Positions 1 through 5,623 of a DNA stretch of 6,467 nt are shown piece by piece (the stretch's first letter is position 1; the number at the start of each line of letters is the position of its first letter). The stretch lies in contig JAKAEH010000054.1 of the NCBI GenBank assembly GCA_021825955.1, positions 1 to 6,467 of the forward strand, in the 5' to 3' direction. The notes under the pieces were generated by a model. The model was not told the origin of the DNA. It searched no databases and saw only the letters and a list, made by a program, of their open reading frames with translations. The position numbers and the translations under genes are program-made. This stretch comes from a bacterium (GTDB taxonomy: Bacteria > Patescibacteria > Microgenomatia > Levybacterales > UBA12049).

Positions 1-609
1 GATCTGGGCAAACCGGTTATTTATCTCTATCCTGAAAAAACAACTTTGGTTGATGTAAAGCTTACAATTCCCGGCTTTGTATATATCAGTATTCCTGAAA
101 TTGAAAATTATCTAAAAATGGGACTTGCCCCTCGAAGCTTCAGCGTAGGGGGGTGGAAAAATGTAGAAGCACATCCGGATGGAAAATTAATTTACAAAGG
201 AAAAGAATATTCAAATCTTTACTATGAAAGCCAAGTTCAGGACGTAAAAGCGCCTTCCGACGGAATATTTATACAAACAGCCGAATTAAAACCAAAACTA
301 ACAGAAATAACAAGCACGCTTGGACTAAATAAAACCGAACAAAAAGAATTTCTCGAATATTGGCTGCCCAAACTTTATGAATTAAAAAAACCTTATATTT
401 TATTTTCTCTGCTTGATCCTTTGGAAAAAGATCGAGTCGACCATGTGGATATAAATCCCAAACCCGCAACCTTTATAAAATTTTTAGCATATTTTAAAGG
501 GGTGGATAAACCTTATGAAATTCCCGGACTCAAACTTCCCACTATTCCTCCAAAAAGGGTAGGCTTTACGGCTGTCGAATGGGGAGGAACAATTGAACCA
601 AAAAATTAA
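1..609 (+). CDS. KPxIYLYP/VEWGG-domain protein, 5' end outside the window (copy 1)
   Basis: This reading frame is open from base 1, so the gene begins upstream; the TTG at 46 is an internal codon. The visible 202 residues are one domain, which begins GKPVIYLYPEK and ends GFTAVEWGG. Blocks in order are KPVIYLYPEK, GW..V.A.PDG, Y.NLYYESQ, GIF, LGLN..E..EFLEYW, INPKP.T and KR.GFTAVEWGG. The same blocks recur in the same order in the genes at 1350 and 2657, so all three are one family. I recall similar hypothetical proteins in CPR bacteria and Clostridia, but no function. This copy differs: about 13 extra residues lie between KPVIYLYP and the GW block, Gly replaces the Cys before KP, the tail after VEWGG is 8 residues shorter, and the visible part has no cysteine. 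It is probably the external domain of a membrane-anchored or secreted protein, but the N-terminus is not visible. Its TAA overlaps the stop of the opposing gene. Confidence 0.85.
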   Translation, partial: DLGKPVIYLYPEKTTLVDVKLTIPGFVYISIPEIENYLKMGLAPRSFSVGGWKNVEAHPDGKLIYKGKEYSNLYYESQVQDVKAPSDGIFIQTAELKPKLTEITSTLGLNKTEQKEFLEYWLPKLYELKKPYILFSLLDPLEKDRVDHVDINPKPATFIKFLAYFKGVDKPYEIPGLKLPTIPPKRVGFTAVEWGGTIEPKN

Positions 610-1280
610 TTAATAATTAAGGTTTCCAAAATCTTCCCGAATGCGTTTTCAGTTACCTGATTTTTCTGTCCGCCATCATAGCTGTACTTAACTATATAAG
701 TCTTATTGTTTTTTTGGAAAAGATATGCCGTTTGAAAATATGGATTTTTTTCTCCTGAATCCCGGATTGGAAAAACTCCCGATTCCTTAATTGACTGAAC
801 CCCTTGAAAAACCACTACTTCTTCAAGGAATTTTGCTCTTTTAAAAAGATCTCGCCTTTCATCAATTAATGCGCTATCCGAAGCAACATTCACCTCTATT
901 TGAACACTGGGCACTATTTGGTTCTTTTCCAAATCATAGGGCTTAATTGTATACTCCTCTCCCCCATTGTAGCTATAATAAAAAACCCCCCAATTGTCAG
1001 GATGCTTTATTTTAAAAACCAAAGTATCATAAGAGGCTAAGTTTGAAATCGTTATGGGTGTGGGCGAAGGCTCATTTTGATTAGAAAAAGAGGTATTCCC
1101 TTTTGCCTTCGCTTCCTTTTCATTTACAACATTGCCGGCAGCTTCTTTTTTGGATGAAGACCGGGATACAGCGACAAATAATATAACCAGAAAAATAATT
1201 ACGAATAAGCTTCCAAAAATTATTAACGGAACTTTTAGATGTGAATGATCCTCGTTTTCCATAATATTAGTATCCAGCAT
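606..1280 (-). CDS. Membrane-anchored protein with PsbP-like extracytoplasmic domain
   Basis: The 224-residue product has a short polar N-terminus, one hydrophobic helix at about residues 17-38, a Lys/Ser/Pro-rich linker (about 39-80) and a C-terminal domain (about 82-224). That domain has features I associate with PsbP/MOG1-like folds in bacterial hypothetical proteins: an early 'FKIKHPDNW' strand-turn, a central helix, and a late 'TAYLFQKNNKTYIVKYS' hairpin followed by 'FGKILETLII'. The fold call is recognition by eye; its role is unknown. The helix and the length of the C-terminal part predict N-inside topology with the domain outside. Two starts are possible, ATG at 1280 or an in-frame ATG at 1262 (residue 7, MENEDHSH). 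A possible -10 box at 1285-1290 would put the transcript start near 1278 and so favour 1262. Neither start has a clear Shine-Dalgarno sequence. It is divergent from the gene at 1350 and convergent with the gene ending at 609. Confidence 0.75.
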   Translation of the reverse strand: MLDTNIMENEDHSHLKVPLIIFGSLFVIIFLVILFVAVSRSSSKKEAAGNVVNEKEAKAKGNTSFSNQNEPSPTPITISNLASYDTLVFKIKHPDNWGVFYYSYNGGEEYTIKPYDLEKNQIVPSVQIEVNVASDSALIDERRDLFKRAKFLEEVVVFQGVQSIKESGVFPIRDSGEKNPYFQTAYLFQKNNKTYIVKYSYDGGQKNQVTENAFGKILETLIIN

Positions 1281-1284
1281 TTGT

Positions 1285-1290
1285 ATTTTA
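1285..1290 (-). promoter_or_regulatory. Possible -10 box for the PsbP-like gene
   Basis: Read on the minus strand this is TAAAAT, one mismatch from TATAAT. No convincing -35 lies 16-18 bases upstream. It would start RNA near 1278, overlapping the first ATG (1278-1280) and leaving a leader of about 16 bases for the second ATG at 1262. The region is very A/T-rich, so chance matches are likely. Confidence 0.3.
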
Positions 1291-1311
1291 GTATCAATAG
1301 GAAATTAAAGT

Positions 1312-1340
1312 TTGCCTTTAAAAAAAGTTTAATCTAGAAT
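1312..1340 (+). promoter_or_regulatory. Promoter of the 1350-2615 gene, apparently leaderless
   Basis: A -35 TTGCCT (1312-1317, 4 of 6 consensus bases) and a -10 TAGAAT (1335-1340, 5 of 6) are separated by exactly 17 bases. Transcription would start about 7 bases after the -10, near 1347, and the ATG is at 1350. There is no Shine-Dalgarno sequence in the bases before the ATG, so initiation on a leaderless or nearly leaderless mRNA is the simplest reading. Confidence 0.5.
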
Positions 1341-1349
1341 ATTAATAAT

Positions 1350-2615
1350 ATGGTTTCTTTTAAAAATTCCCAAGGCGGAGTTGAACTAATCATCTTACTT
1401 CTTGTCATAGCTTTTGGAGCTATTATTGCAGGCGGAATTACTGCACCAAAAGGTTTCTTGAGCCCAAACAGCGGATCCACAGGAACAACAGACGGCGCAT
1501 ACACCTGCTGCGACTCCGGAGACGGAGACCAGTGCAAACTACAAGATAAAAAATTTACATGGAAAGGCACTAACGCTACTGATGAAGAATACGCACTGAT
1601 AAAATCGAATATTAAACTACTGGAACAATCAGGGCATTTAGCTCCCATGGGGACAAGCTCCACGGGGGAAAAAATATATGTTAATACTTCTGACACTACG
1701 GCAAGTTACGGAAGTATCCCGGGATGCGAAAAAGGTAAAGACTTGGTCTTTGGAAAAAGCGGTTGCGTAGGAATACCAAACGATGAAATAATTTATGCCT
1801 GCAAAGAAGGTTGTGACAGCTCTTCCATAGGCAAAGGTAGTTTTGACGCCTATTTTAGAGTCAAAGACGGCGCAATCCCTGATGTTGTAAAGAATTGTGA
1901 CAAAGGAGGTGCAACCAGCGGCGGCGGAGGACAAGTCGTTGTAACGGAAATCCCCCAAAGCGGAAAACAAAATCTTCAGTTAAAAACTTTTAAAATTATT
2001 CAAAGCCAAACTAACACCAAATGGCTCTCTCCTTATTGCAAACCCGCAATTTATTTATACCCGGAAAAAGAAACGGGTGTAAACGTCAAGGTCGCGCCGC
2101 TTGGAAAAATGACTTACACAATTCCTACTTACCCAAACAATGGGTGGAACGTTACGGCAAAACCTAGCGGCGAAATTGTTTCAAACGGTAATTCTTATGA
2201 TTATTTATATTATGAAGCGCAAATTCCTGACGAGAATATTGAAAAACCAAAAGAAGGATTTGTGGTAAATAAGGCTGATGTTGGAAAGTTGCTCGGACAA
2301 ACCTTACCAAGTCTCGGTTTGAACGAAAAAGAAAGCAAGGAGTTTCTTAATTATTGGGTAAAAGTTCTACCGAACTCGCCCTACTACTTCATTGGTATCG
2401 TTTCGCAGAGTAATTTAAATACCATCGCACTCCTTTCAATTCAGCCGAAACCAAAAACAGTAATTCGGGTAACCCTATATTTTGAAGCTCTTGATAAAAA
2501 AATAGAAGTTCTGCCTCCTGTTCTTTCTCCTGTCAAAAGGGAAGGATTTACTGTTGTCGAATGGGGAGGGATTTTTAAACGCGACCCCAAATATCCGTTC
2601 TCCTGCTTTATGTAG
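1350..2615 (+). CDS. Membrane-anchored, Cys-rich KPxIYLYP/VEWGG-domain protein (copy 2)
   Basis: The 421-residue protein is of unknown function. An N-terminal hydrophobic helix spans about residues 11-31, directly after Q-G-G-V-E. A cysteine-rich region follows (about 51-183, with C53, C54, C62, C126, C139, C151, C155 and C183; motifs YTCCDSGDG, GIPNDEIIYACKEGC, FDAYFR and PDVVKNCD). A Gly-rich linker (about 184-195) leads to the family domain (about 228-421), which runs from CKPAIYLYPEK through YDYLYYEAQ, LGLN.KE..EFLNYW and GFTVVEWGG to a terminal PFSCFM. The ten cysteines and the single helix predict an extracytoplasmic, disulfide-bonded body. The downstream neighbour is a full-length paralogue, with 41 bases between them. 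The start is set by the ATG just after the predicted promoter; no Shine-Dalgarno sequence is present. I know of no assigned activity and see no catalytic motif. Confidence 0.88.
   Translation: MVSFKNSQGGVELIILLLVIAFGAIIAGGITAPKGFLSPNSGSTGTTDGAYTCCDSGDGDQCKLQDKKFTWKGTNATDEEYALIKSNIKLLEQSGHLAPMGTSSTGEKIYVNTSDTTASYGSIPGCEKGKDLVFGKSGCVGIPNDEIIYACKEGCDSSSIGKGSFDAYFRVKDGAIPDVVKNCDKGGATSGGGGQVVVTEIPQSGKQNLQLKTFKIIQSQTNTKWLSPYCKPAIYLYPEKETGVNVKVAPLGKMTYTIPTYPNNGWNVTAKPSGEIVSNGNSYDYLYYEAQIPDENIEKPKEGFVVNKADVGKLLGQTLPSLGLNEKESKEFLNYWVKVLPNSPYYFIGIVSQSNLNTIALLSIQPKPKTVIRVTLYFEALDKKIEVLPPVLSPVKREGFTVVEWGGIFKRDPKYPFSCFM
2038..2615 (+). repeat. 3' domain repeat, unit A (paired with 3501-4078)
   Basis: This segment aligns to 3501-4078 at a constant offset of 1463 bases with no insertion or deletion. 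Exact matches include 2049-2087 (39 bases), 2091-2125 (35), 2169-2230 (62), 2499-2530 (32) and 2544-2587 (44). About 2271-2476 between them is much more diverged. Confidence 0.9.
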
Positions 2616-2632
2616 ATGCATTTGAATCTTTT

Positions 2633-2638
2633 TATAAT
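2633..2638 (+). promoter_or_regulatory. -10 box upstream of the 2657-4078 gene
   Basis: A perfect TATAAT lies in the 41-base gap after the preceding stop codon. No recognisable -35 sits 16-18 bases upstream, where the sequence is the end of the preceding gene. Transcription would start near 2645, leaving a leader of about 12 bases without a Shine-Dalgarno sequence before the GTG at 2657. Read-through from the preceding gene is also possible, since no terminator hairpin is visible in the gap. Confidence 0.4.
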
Positions 2639-2656
2639 TCCTGATACGATTTTTAA

Positions 2657-4078
2657 GTGGCAAAGGAAAAAAATAAAAGGTTTAGAAAAATAAGAATTAA
2701 AGGCGCTGCTGAAATTCTTCTTATAATTGTCATCCTTGCATTTGCGCTCCTCGTCTCAGGCATTCTTTCACCTATCAAACCTAAAAGGGGCGAAATTTCC
2801 GGGAATGTTTCGCTTTACTGCTGTGATACGGGAAGCGGAGCCGATTGTAAACCCAAAACAGGAGACGGAGAAACAATTACCTACAACGGAGCACGATACG
2901 GACTACTAAGGTCAAAGATGACCCTTGTTGAGGGGAATCTTCATCTTAAAGATACAGGGCTTAAAACTCCCGGCGGAAATCCAATAATTTTAAATTCTTC
3001 GGATTCTCATGCAATAGGCCTGGGGTTTGACAATGTAAAAGTCGGGTGTAAAAGACCTGACCCGATAGGAAACCCAAGAGATTTATACTTTAAGAAAAAC
3101 CCACCCGATCCTTATATTTTTATGAGAACCGGCGCTTCTGCTTCGGTTATTGCACAATACTGCGAATCAATTCCAAATGATGAGTTGATTTTTGTTTGTA
3201 AAGAAAATTGTGTTGCAGCCGCATGCACTTATCCTGTTCCGCGAAGTAGCGGAATATCTTGTTACGGAACCGATAAGTCGGTTTTTGATGTATATTTTCG
3301 CTTGAATGATGTCGCTACTCCCGGAATTCCTGATTTTGTAAAAAACTGCGATCTCTCAAATATTCCTACCGGTACTTCTTCAAATGGAAAACAAATAATC
3401 GTAACGCCTCCGGGCATGGACGATGCAAAAAAAGATTTACAATTAAATACTTTTCTCATTCAGCTTGAAGACTCTGTTGTCCCCTGGCTTTCACCGCTTT
3501 GCAAACCCGCGATTTATTTATACCCGGAAAAAGAAACGGGTGTAAACGTCCAAGTCGCGCCGCTTGGAAAAATGACTTACACAATTCCCAAGTATCCTGA
3601 CAACGGGTGGAATGTGCGAGCTATGCCTAGTGGCGAAATTGTTTCAAACGGTAATTCTTATGATTATTTATATTATGAAGCGCAAATTCCTGATGAAAAT
3701 ATAGAAAAACCAAAAGAAGGATTTGTTGTTGAGAAAAAAAATATGGAAACCTTCCTTACCGTCACTCTTCCAAAACTTGGATTAAACCAGAAGGAATCCC
3801 AACAGTTTAGAGACTATTGGGTGAAAGTGTTGCCTGACTCACCATTCTTTTTTGTGGGAGTTATTTCCCAAAAGAATCTAAACACTATTGCCCCGCTTTC
3901 TATTTCTCCAAAAGCCCAAACCACTATAAGAGTTACGCTGTATTTTGAAGCTCTTGATAAGAAAATAGAAGTTCTGCCTCCTGTTCTTTCTCCGATTAAA
4001 AGAGGGGGATTTACTGTTGTCGAATGGGGAGGGATTTTTAAACGCGACCCTAAGTATCCATTCTCCTGCTTCATGTAA
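2657..4078 (+). CDS. Membrane-anchored, Cys-rich KPxIYLYP/VEWGG-domain protein (copy 3)
   Basis: The 473-residue protein is a full-length paralogue of the preceding gene, of unknown function. It has a basic N-terminus (residues 1-15), a hydrophobic helix (about 17-38) after K-G-A-A-E, a Cys-rich region (about 53-231) and the family domain (about 280-473), from CKPAIYLYPEK to GFTVVEWGG and a terminal PFSCFM. Shared motifs include YCCDTGSG, SIPNDELIFVCKENC, FDVYFR and PDFVKNC. The basic N-terminus predicts an inside N-terminus and an external body. There are twelve cysteines: the ten positions of the paralogue plus C190 and C202, both in an inserted stretch (about 186-207). A further insertion lies at about residues 132-168. 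The start is GTG; an in-frame TAA directly precedes it (2654-2656), so no earlier start exists. The last third is nearly identical in DNA to the paralogue over several blocks. Confidence 0.87.
   Translation: MAKEKNKRFRKIRIKGAAEILLIIVILAFALLVSGILSPIKPKRGEISGNVSLYCCDTGSGADCKPKTGDGETITYNGARYGLLRSKMTLVEGNLHLKDTGLKTPGGNPIILNSSDSHAIGLGFDNVKVGCKRPDPIGNPRDLYFKKNPPDPYIFMRTGASASVIAQYCESIPNDELIFVCKENCVAAACTYPVPRSSGISCYGTDKSVFDVYFRLNDVATPGIPDFVKNCDLSNIPTGTSSNGKQIIVTPPGMDDAKKDLQLNTFLIQLEDSVVPWLSPLCKPAIYLYPEKETGVNVQVAPLGKMTYTIPKYPDNGWNVRAMPSGEIVSNGNSYDYLYYEAQIPDENIEKPKEGFVVEKKNMETFLTVTLPKLGLNQKESQQFRDYWVKVLPDSPFFFVGVISQKNLNTIAPLSISPKAQTTIRVTLYFEALDKKIEVLPPVLSPIKRGGFTVVEWGGIFKRDPKYPFSCFM
3501..4078 (+). repeat. 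3' domain repeat, unit B (paired with 2038-2615)
   Basis: This is the second copy of the duplicated 3' segment, collinear with 2038-2615. The best-conserved parts are about 3512-3588, 3632-3693 and 3962-4050. The middle, about 3734-3939, is clearly diverged. Confidence 0.9.
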
Positions 4079-4095
4079 AAAGGGGCTTGTCCTTT
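4079..4095 (+). terminator. Weak hairpin after the 2657-4078 gene
   Basis: AAAGG (4079-4083) pairs with CCTTT (4091-4095) around a 7-base loop, directly after the TAA. No T-run follows, so intrinsic termination would be inefficient at best. It overlaps the proposed glyA -35 box. Confidence 0.2.
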
Positions 4096-4115
4096 CGTAA
4101 ATTTCTTAGTAATAT
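4087..4115 (+). promoter_or_regulatory. Promoter of glyA, apparently leaderless
   Basis: A -35 TTGTCC (4087-4092, 4 of 6) and a -10 TAATAT (4110-4115, 4 of 6) are separated by exactly 17 bases. The expected transcript start is near 4122 and the glyA ATG is at 4124. No Shine-Dalgarno sequence is present in the 45-base gap near the start. The spacing to the start codon resembles that of the promoter at 1312-1340. Confidence 0.4.
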
Positions 4116-4123
4116 TACACCAA

Positions 4124-5446
4124 ATGAAAAATTTAAAACTCACAGATCCTCAAATTTATGAACTAGTAAAACTCGAAGAAGAAAGGCAACGTGAAGTTTT
4201 GGAAATGATTCCTTCGGAAAATTATGCCTCTTCGGCGGTTCTTGAAGCTCTCGGAACAGTCCTTAACAATAAATATTCGGAAGGTTATCCTAAAAAAAGA
4301 TATTACCAGGGAAATGCGGTGGCTGATTCTGTCGAAATTTTGGCGCAGGAAAGGGCAAAAAAACTTTTTGGTGTACCCTATGTAAATGTTCAAGCCCATT
4401 CCGGAAGTCCGGCAAACTTGGCTGTATATGTAGCTCTTCTTGAACCATTGAAGGGAAAAATTATGGGACTTTCTCTTGCTTTTGGGGGCCACTTAACTCA
4501 CGGGCAAAAACAGTCAGCAACTGGAAAATTTTTTAAATCGGGTTTGTATGAACTAGGTAAAGACGGAAAATTAGACTTTGAAGCAATAGAAAAACAGGCA
4601 ATAAAAGAAAAACCCGATATTATTGTTTGCGGATTCACAGCCTACCCTCGCGAAATAGATTTTGCCAAGTTTGCAAAAATTGCCGATAAAGTCGGAGCAT
4701 ACCTTTTGGCTGACATTTCGCATATTGCAGGTCTTGTTGTCGGCGGAGTTCACCCAAGTCCTGTTCCTTACGCCCATATTGTTACTACCACCACTCACAA
4801 AACACTTCGCGGTCCCCGAGGCGCGCTAATAATGGTAACTGAGAAAGGGCTGAAAAAAGATCCTGACCTTCCAAAAAAAATAGACACAGCGATAATTCCA
4901 GGTCTTCAAGGAGGTCCTCACGACAACCAAACAGCAGCCATTGCAGTAGCATTACGCGAAGCTGCTACGAAAGCTTTCTCAAAATATGCTAATCAAATTG
5001 TTTTAAACGCCAAAACCTTGGCCAAAGAATTAACAAAATATGGATTTGAGCTTTCAAGCGGCGGAACAGATAATCATCTTTTGTTGGTAGATTTAAGAAA
5101 TAAAGGCGTTAACGGTTCAATTGCGGCACTTGCTCTTGAAGTTGCCGGAATAGTTCTCAATAAAAATGGTGTTCCATTTGATACCAATCCCCCATTCTAC
5201 CCTGGGGGCATAAGGCTTGGGACACCTGCAATAACAACCCGCGGAATGGATGAGGAAGACATGAAAAAAGTTGCCTCCTGGATAAATCGCGCAATTGAAG
5301 TGGTAAAAAATGAACGCTTACCTGAAACTAAAGAGGAACGCTCTCCATTCATGAAAGATTTTAGACGTAGAGTTTGGAAGAATAAAGAACTACTAAAAAT
5401 CTACAAAGAGGTAAAATCCTTTGCGATTAAATTCCCTTTACCCTGA
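4124..5446 (+). CDS. glyA: Serine hydroxymethyltransferase
   Basis: This PLP enzyme interconverts serine plus tetrahydrofolate with glycine plus 5,10-methylene-tetrahydrofolate in the cytoplasm, supplying one-carbon units for thymidylate, purines and methionine. Family motifs are complete: PSENY (30-34), NKYSEGYPKKRYY (49-61, with the catalytic Glu at 53), HSGSPAN (92-98), GGHLTHG (121-127), AYPREIDF (173-180), D197 and H200 in the DISHIAG motif, the Schiff-base Lys at K226 in TTTTHKTLRGPRG, and R364 in RLGTPAITTRG, equivalent to the substrate-carboxylate Arg. The C-terminus (FPLP) resembles the usual FPL-type end. At 440 residues it is slightly longer than the roughly 415-420 typical of bacteria. 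Minor variants are Y-Q-G-N where many bacteria have Y-G-G-C, and VQAHSGSP instead of VQPHSGSQ. The ATG is preceded by a predicted promoter but no Shine-Dalgarno sequence. The TGA stop lies inside a repeat-like element. Confidence 0.98.
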   Translation: MKNLKLTDPQIYELVKLEEERQREVLEMIPSENYASSAVLEALGTVLNNKYSEGYPKKRYYQGNAVADSVEILAQERAKKLFGVPYVNVQAHSGSPANLAVYVALLEPLKGKIMGLSLAFGGHLTHGQKQSATGKFFKSGLYELGKDGKLDFEAIEKQAIKEKPDIIVCGFTAYPREIDFAKFAKIADKVGAYLLADISHIAGLVVGGVHPSPVPYAHIVTTTTHKTLRGPRGALIMVTEKGLKKDPDLPKKIDTAIIPGLQGGPHDNQTAAIAVALREAATKAFSKYANQIVLNAKTLAKELTKYGFELSSGGTDNHLLLVDLRNKGVNGSIAALALEVAGIVLNKNGVPFDTNPPFYPGGIRLGTPAITTRGMDEEDMKKVASWINRAIEVVKNERLPETKEERSPFMKDFRRRVWKNKELLKIYKEVKSFAIKFPLP

Positions 5447-5517
5447 GCGCAGCGAATGGGTTTCCTTGAGAAAATCGAAATGAGCGCAAAGAAGTGTCTT
5501 CCTTGAGGGTTAAACCG
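5444..5517. repeat. Degenerate 37-base tandem repeat, two units
   Basis: Units run 5444-5480 and 5481-5517. TGAGCGCA occurs at 5444 and 5481, and TTCCTTGAG at 5462 and 5499, both exactly 37 bases apart. The first 27 bases of the units match at 21 positions; the last 10 do not match. The first unit starts with the glyA stop codon. The flanking 5441-5460 (CCCTGAGCG...TGGG) resembles dispersed 'CCCTGAGC...CGAAGGG' repeats I recall from many bacterial genomes, so this may be a decayed dispersed element. Confidence 0.6.
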
Positions 5518-5559
5518 TTCTCATCAAAATATTACTATTTTATTAATATTTCCTTTTCT

Positions 5560-5588
5560 TTGACAACCTATAATGCATCCTATATAAT
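5560..5588 (+). promoter_or_regulatory. Consensus sigma-70-type promoter of the GNAT gene
   Basis: A perfect -35 TTGACA (5560-5565) and a perfect -10 TATAAT (5583-5588) are separated by 17 bases, the optimal spacing. Transcription should start near 5595. A second TATAAT at 5569-5574 lies too close to this -35 to work with it. This is by far the strongest promoter in the window. Confidence 0.85.
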
Positions 5589-5596
5589 ACAGTCCG

Positions 5597-5614
5597 ATCC
5601 TCTCGAAAGAGGAT
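5597..5614 (+). promoter_or_regulatory. 5' leader hairpin covering the ribosome-binding site
   Basis: ATCCTCT (5597-5603) pairs perfectly with AGAGGAT (5608-5614) around a CGAA loop, giving a 7-base-pair stem. It begins 1-2 bases after the predicted transcript start. The 3' arm carries the only Shine-Dalgarno-like sequence before the ATG (AGAGGA, 5608-5613, 10 bases upstream), so the folded leader should hide it. No T-run follows, which argues against a terminator. Confidence 0.6.
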
Positions 5615-5623
5615 TTAAATTAT

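Noticed and set aside
46..609. Complete gene starting at the TTG at 46
   Set aside because: The frame is open upstream to base 1 and codes for the conserved KPVIYLYPEK block before 46, so the true start is outside the window.
1381..1442. Lipoprotein signal in copy 2
   Set aside because: No Cys follows the hydrophobic helix within a lipobox; the first cysteines are C53 and C54, about 20 residues beyond the helix and in a YTCCDSG context.
1334..1970. Minus-strand open frames of about 110-120 codons opposite the 1350-2615 gene
   Set aside because: They lie opposite a gene with a clear paralogue and domain matches and have no recognisable motif of their own. The same applies to the minus-strand frames opposite glyA, the 2657 gene and the GNAT gene.
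1350..4078. Insertion sequence or other mobile element as the source of the duplicated genes
   Set aside because: There is no transposase and no terminal inverted repeat; only a target-like 'atgcat' palindrome is visible between the copies. Simple tandem duplication explains the arrangement.
5444..5506. UGA read as glycine (code 25), extending glyA through 5444-5446 to the next TGA at 5504
   Set aside because: The protein already ends with a normal FPL-type SHMT C-terminus at 440 residues, the bases beyond belong to a repeat-like element, and no other gene has an in-frame TGA.
5444..5517. CRISPR-like repeat
   Set aside because: There are only two imperfect units, matching at 21 of 27 bases, with a 10-base interval between them and no cas genes in the window.
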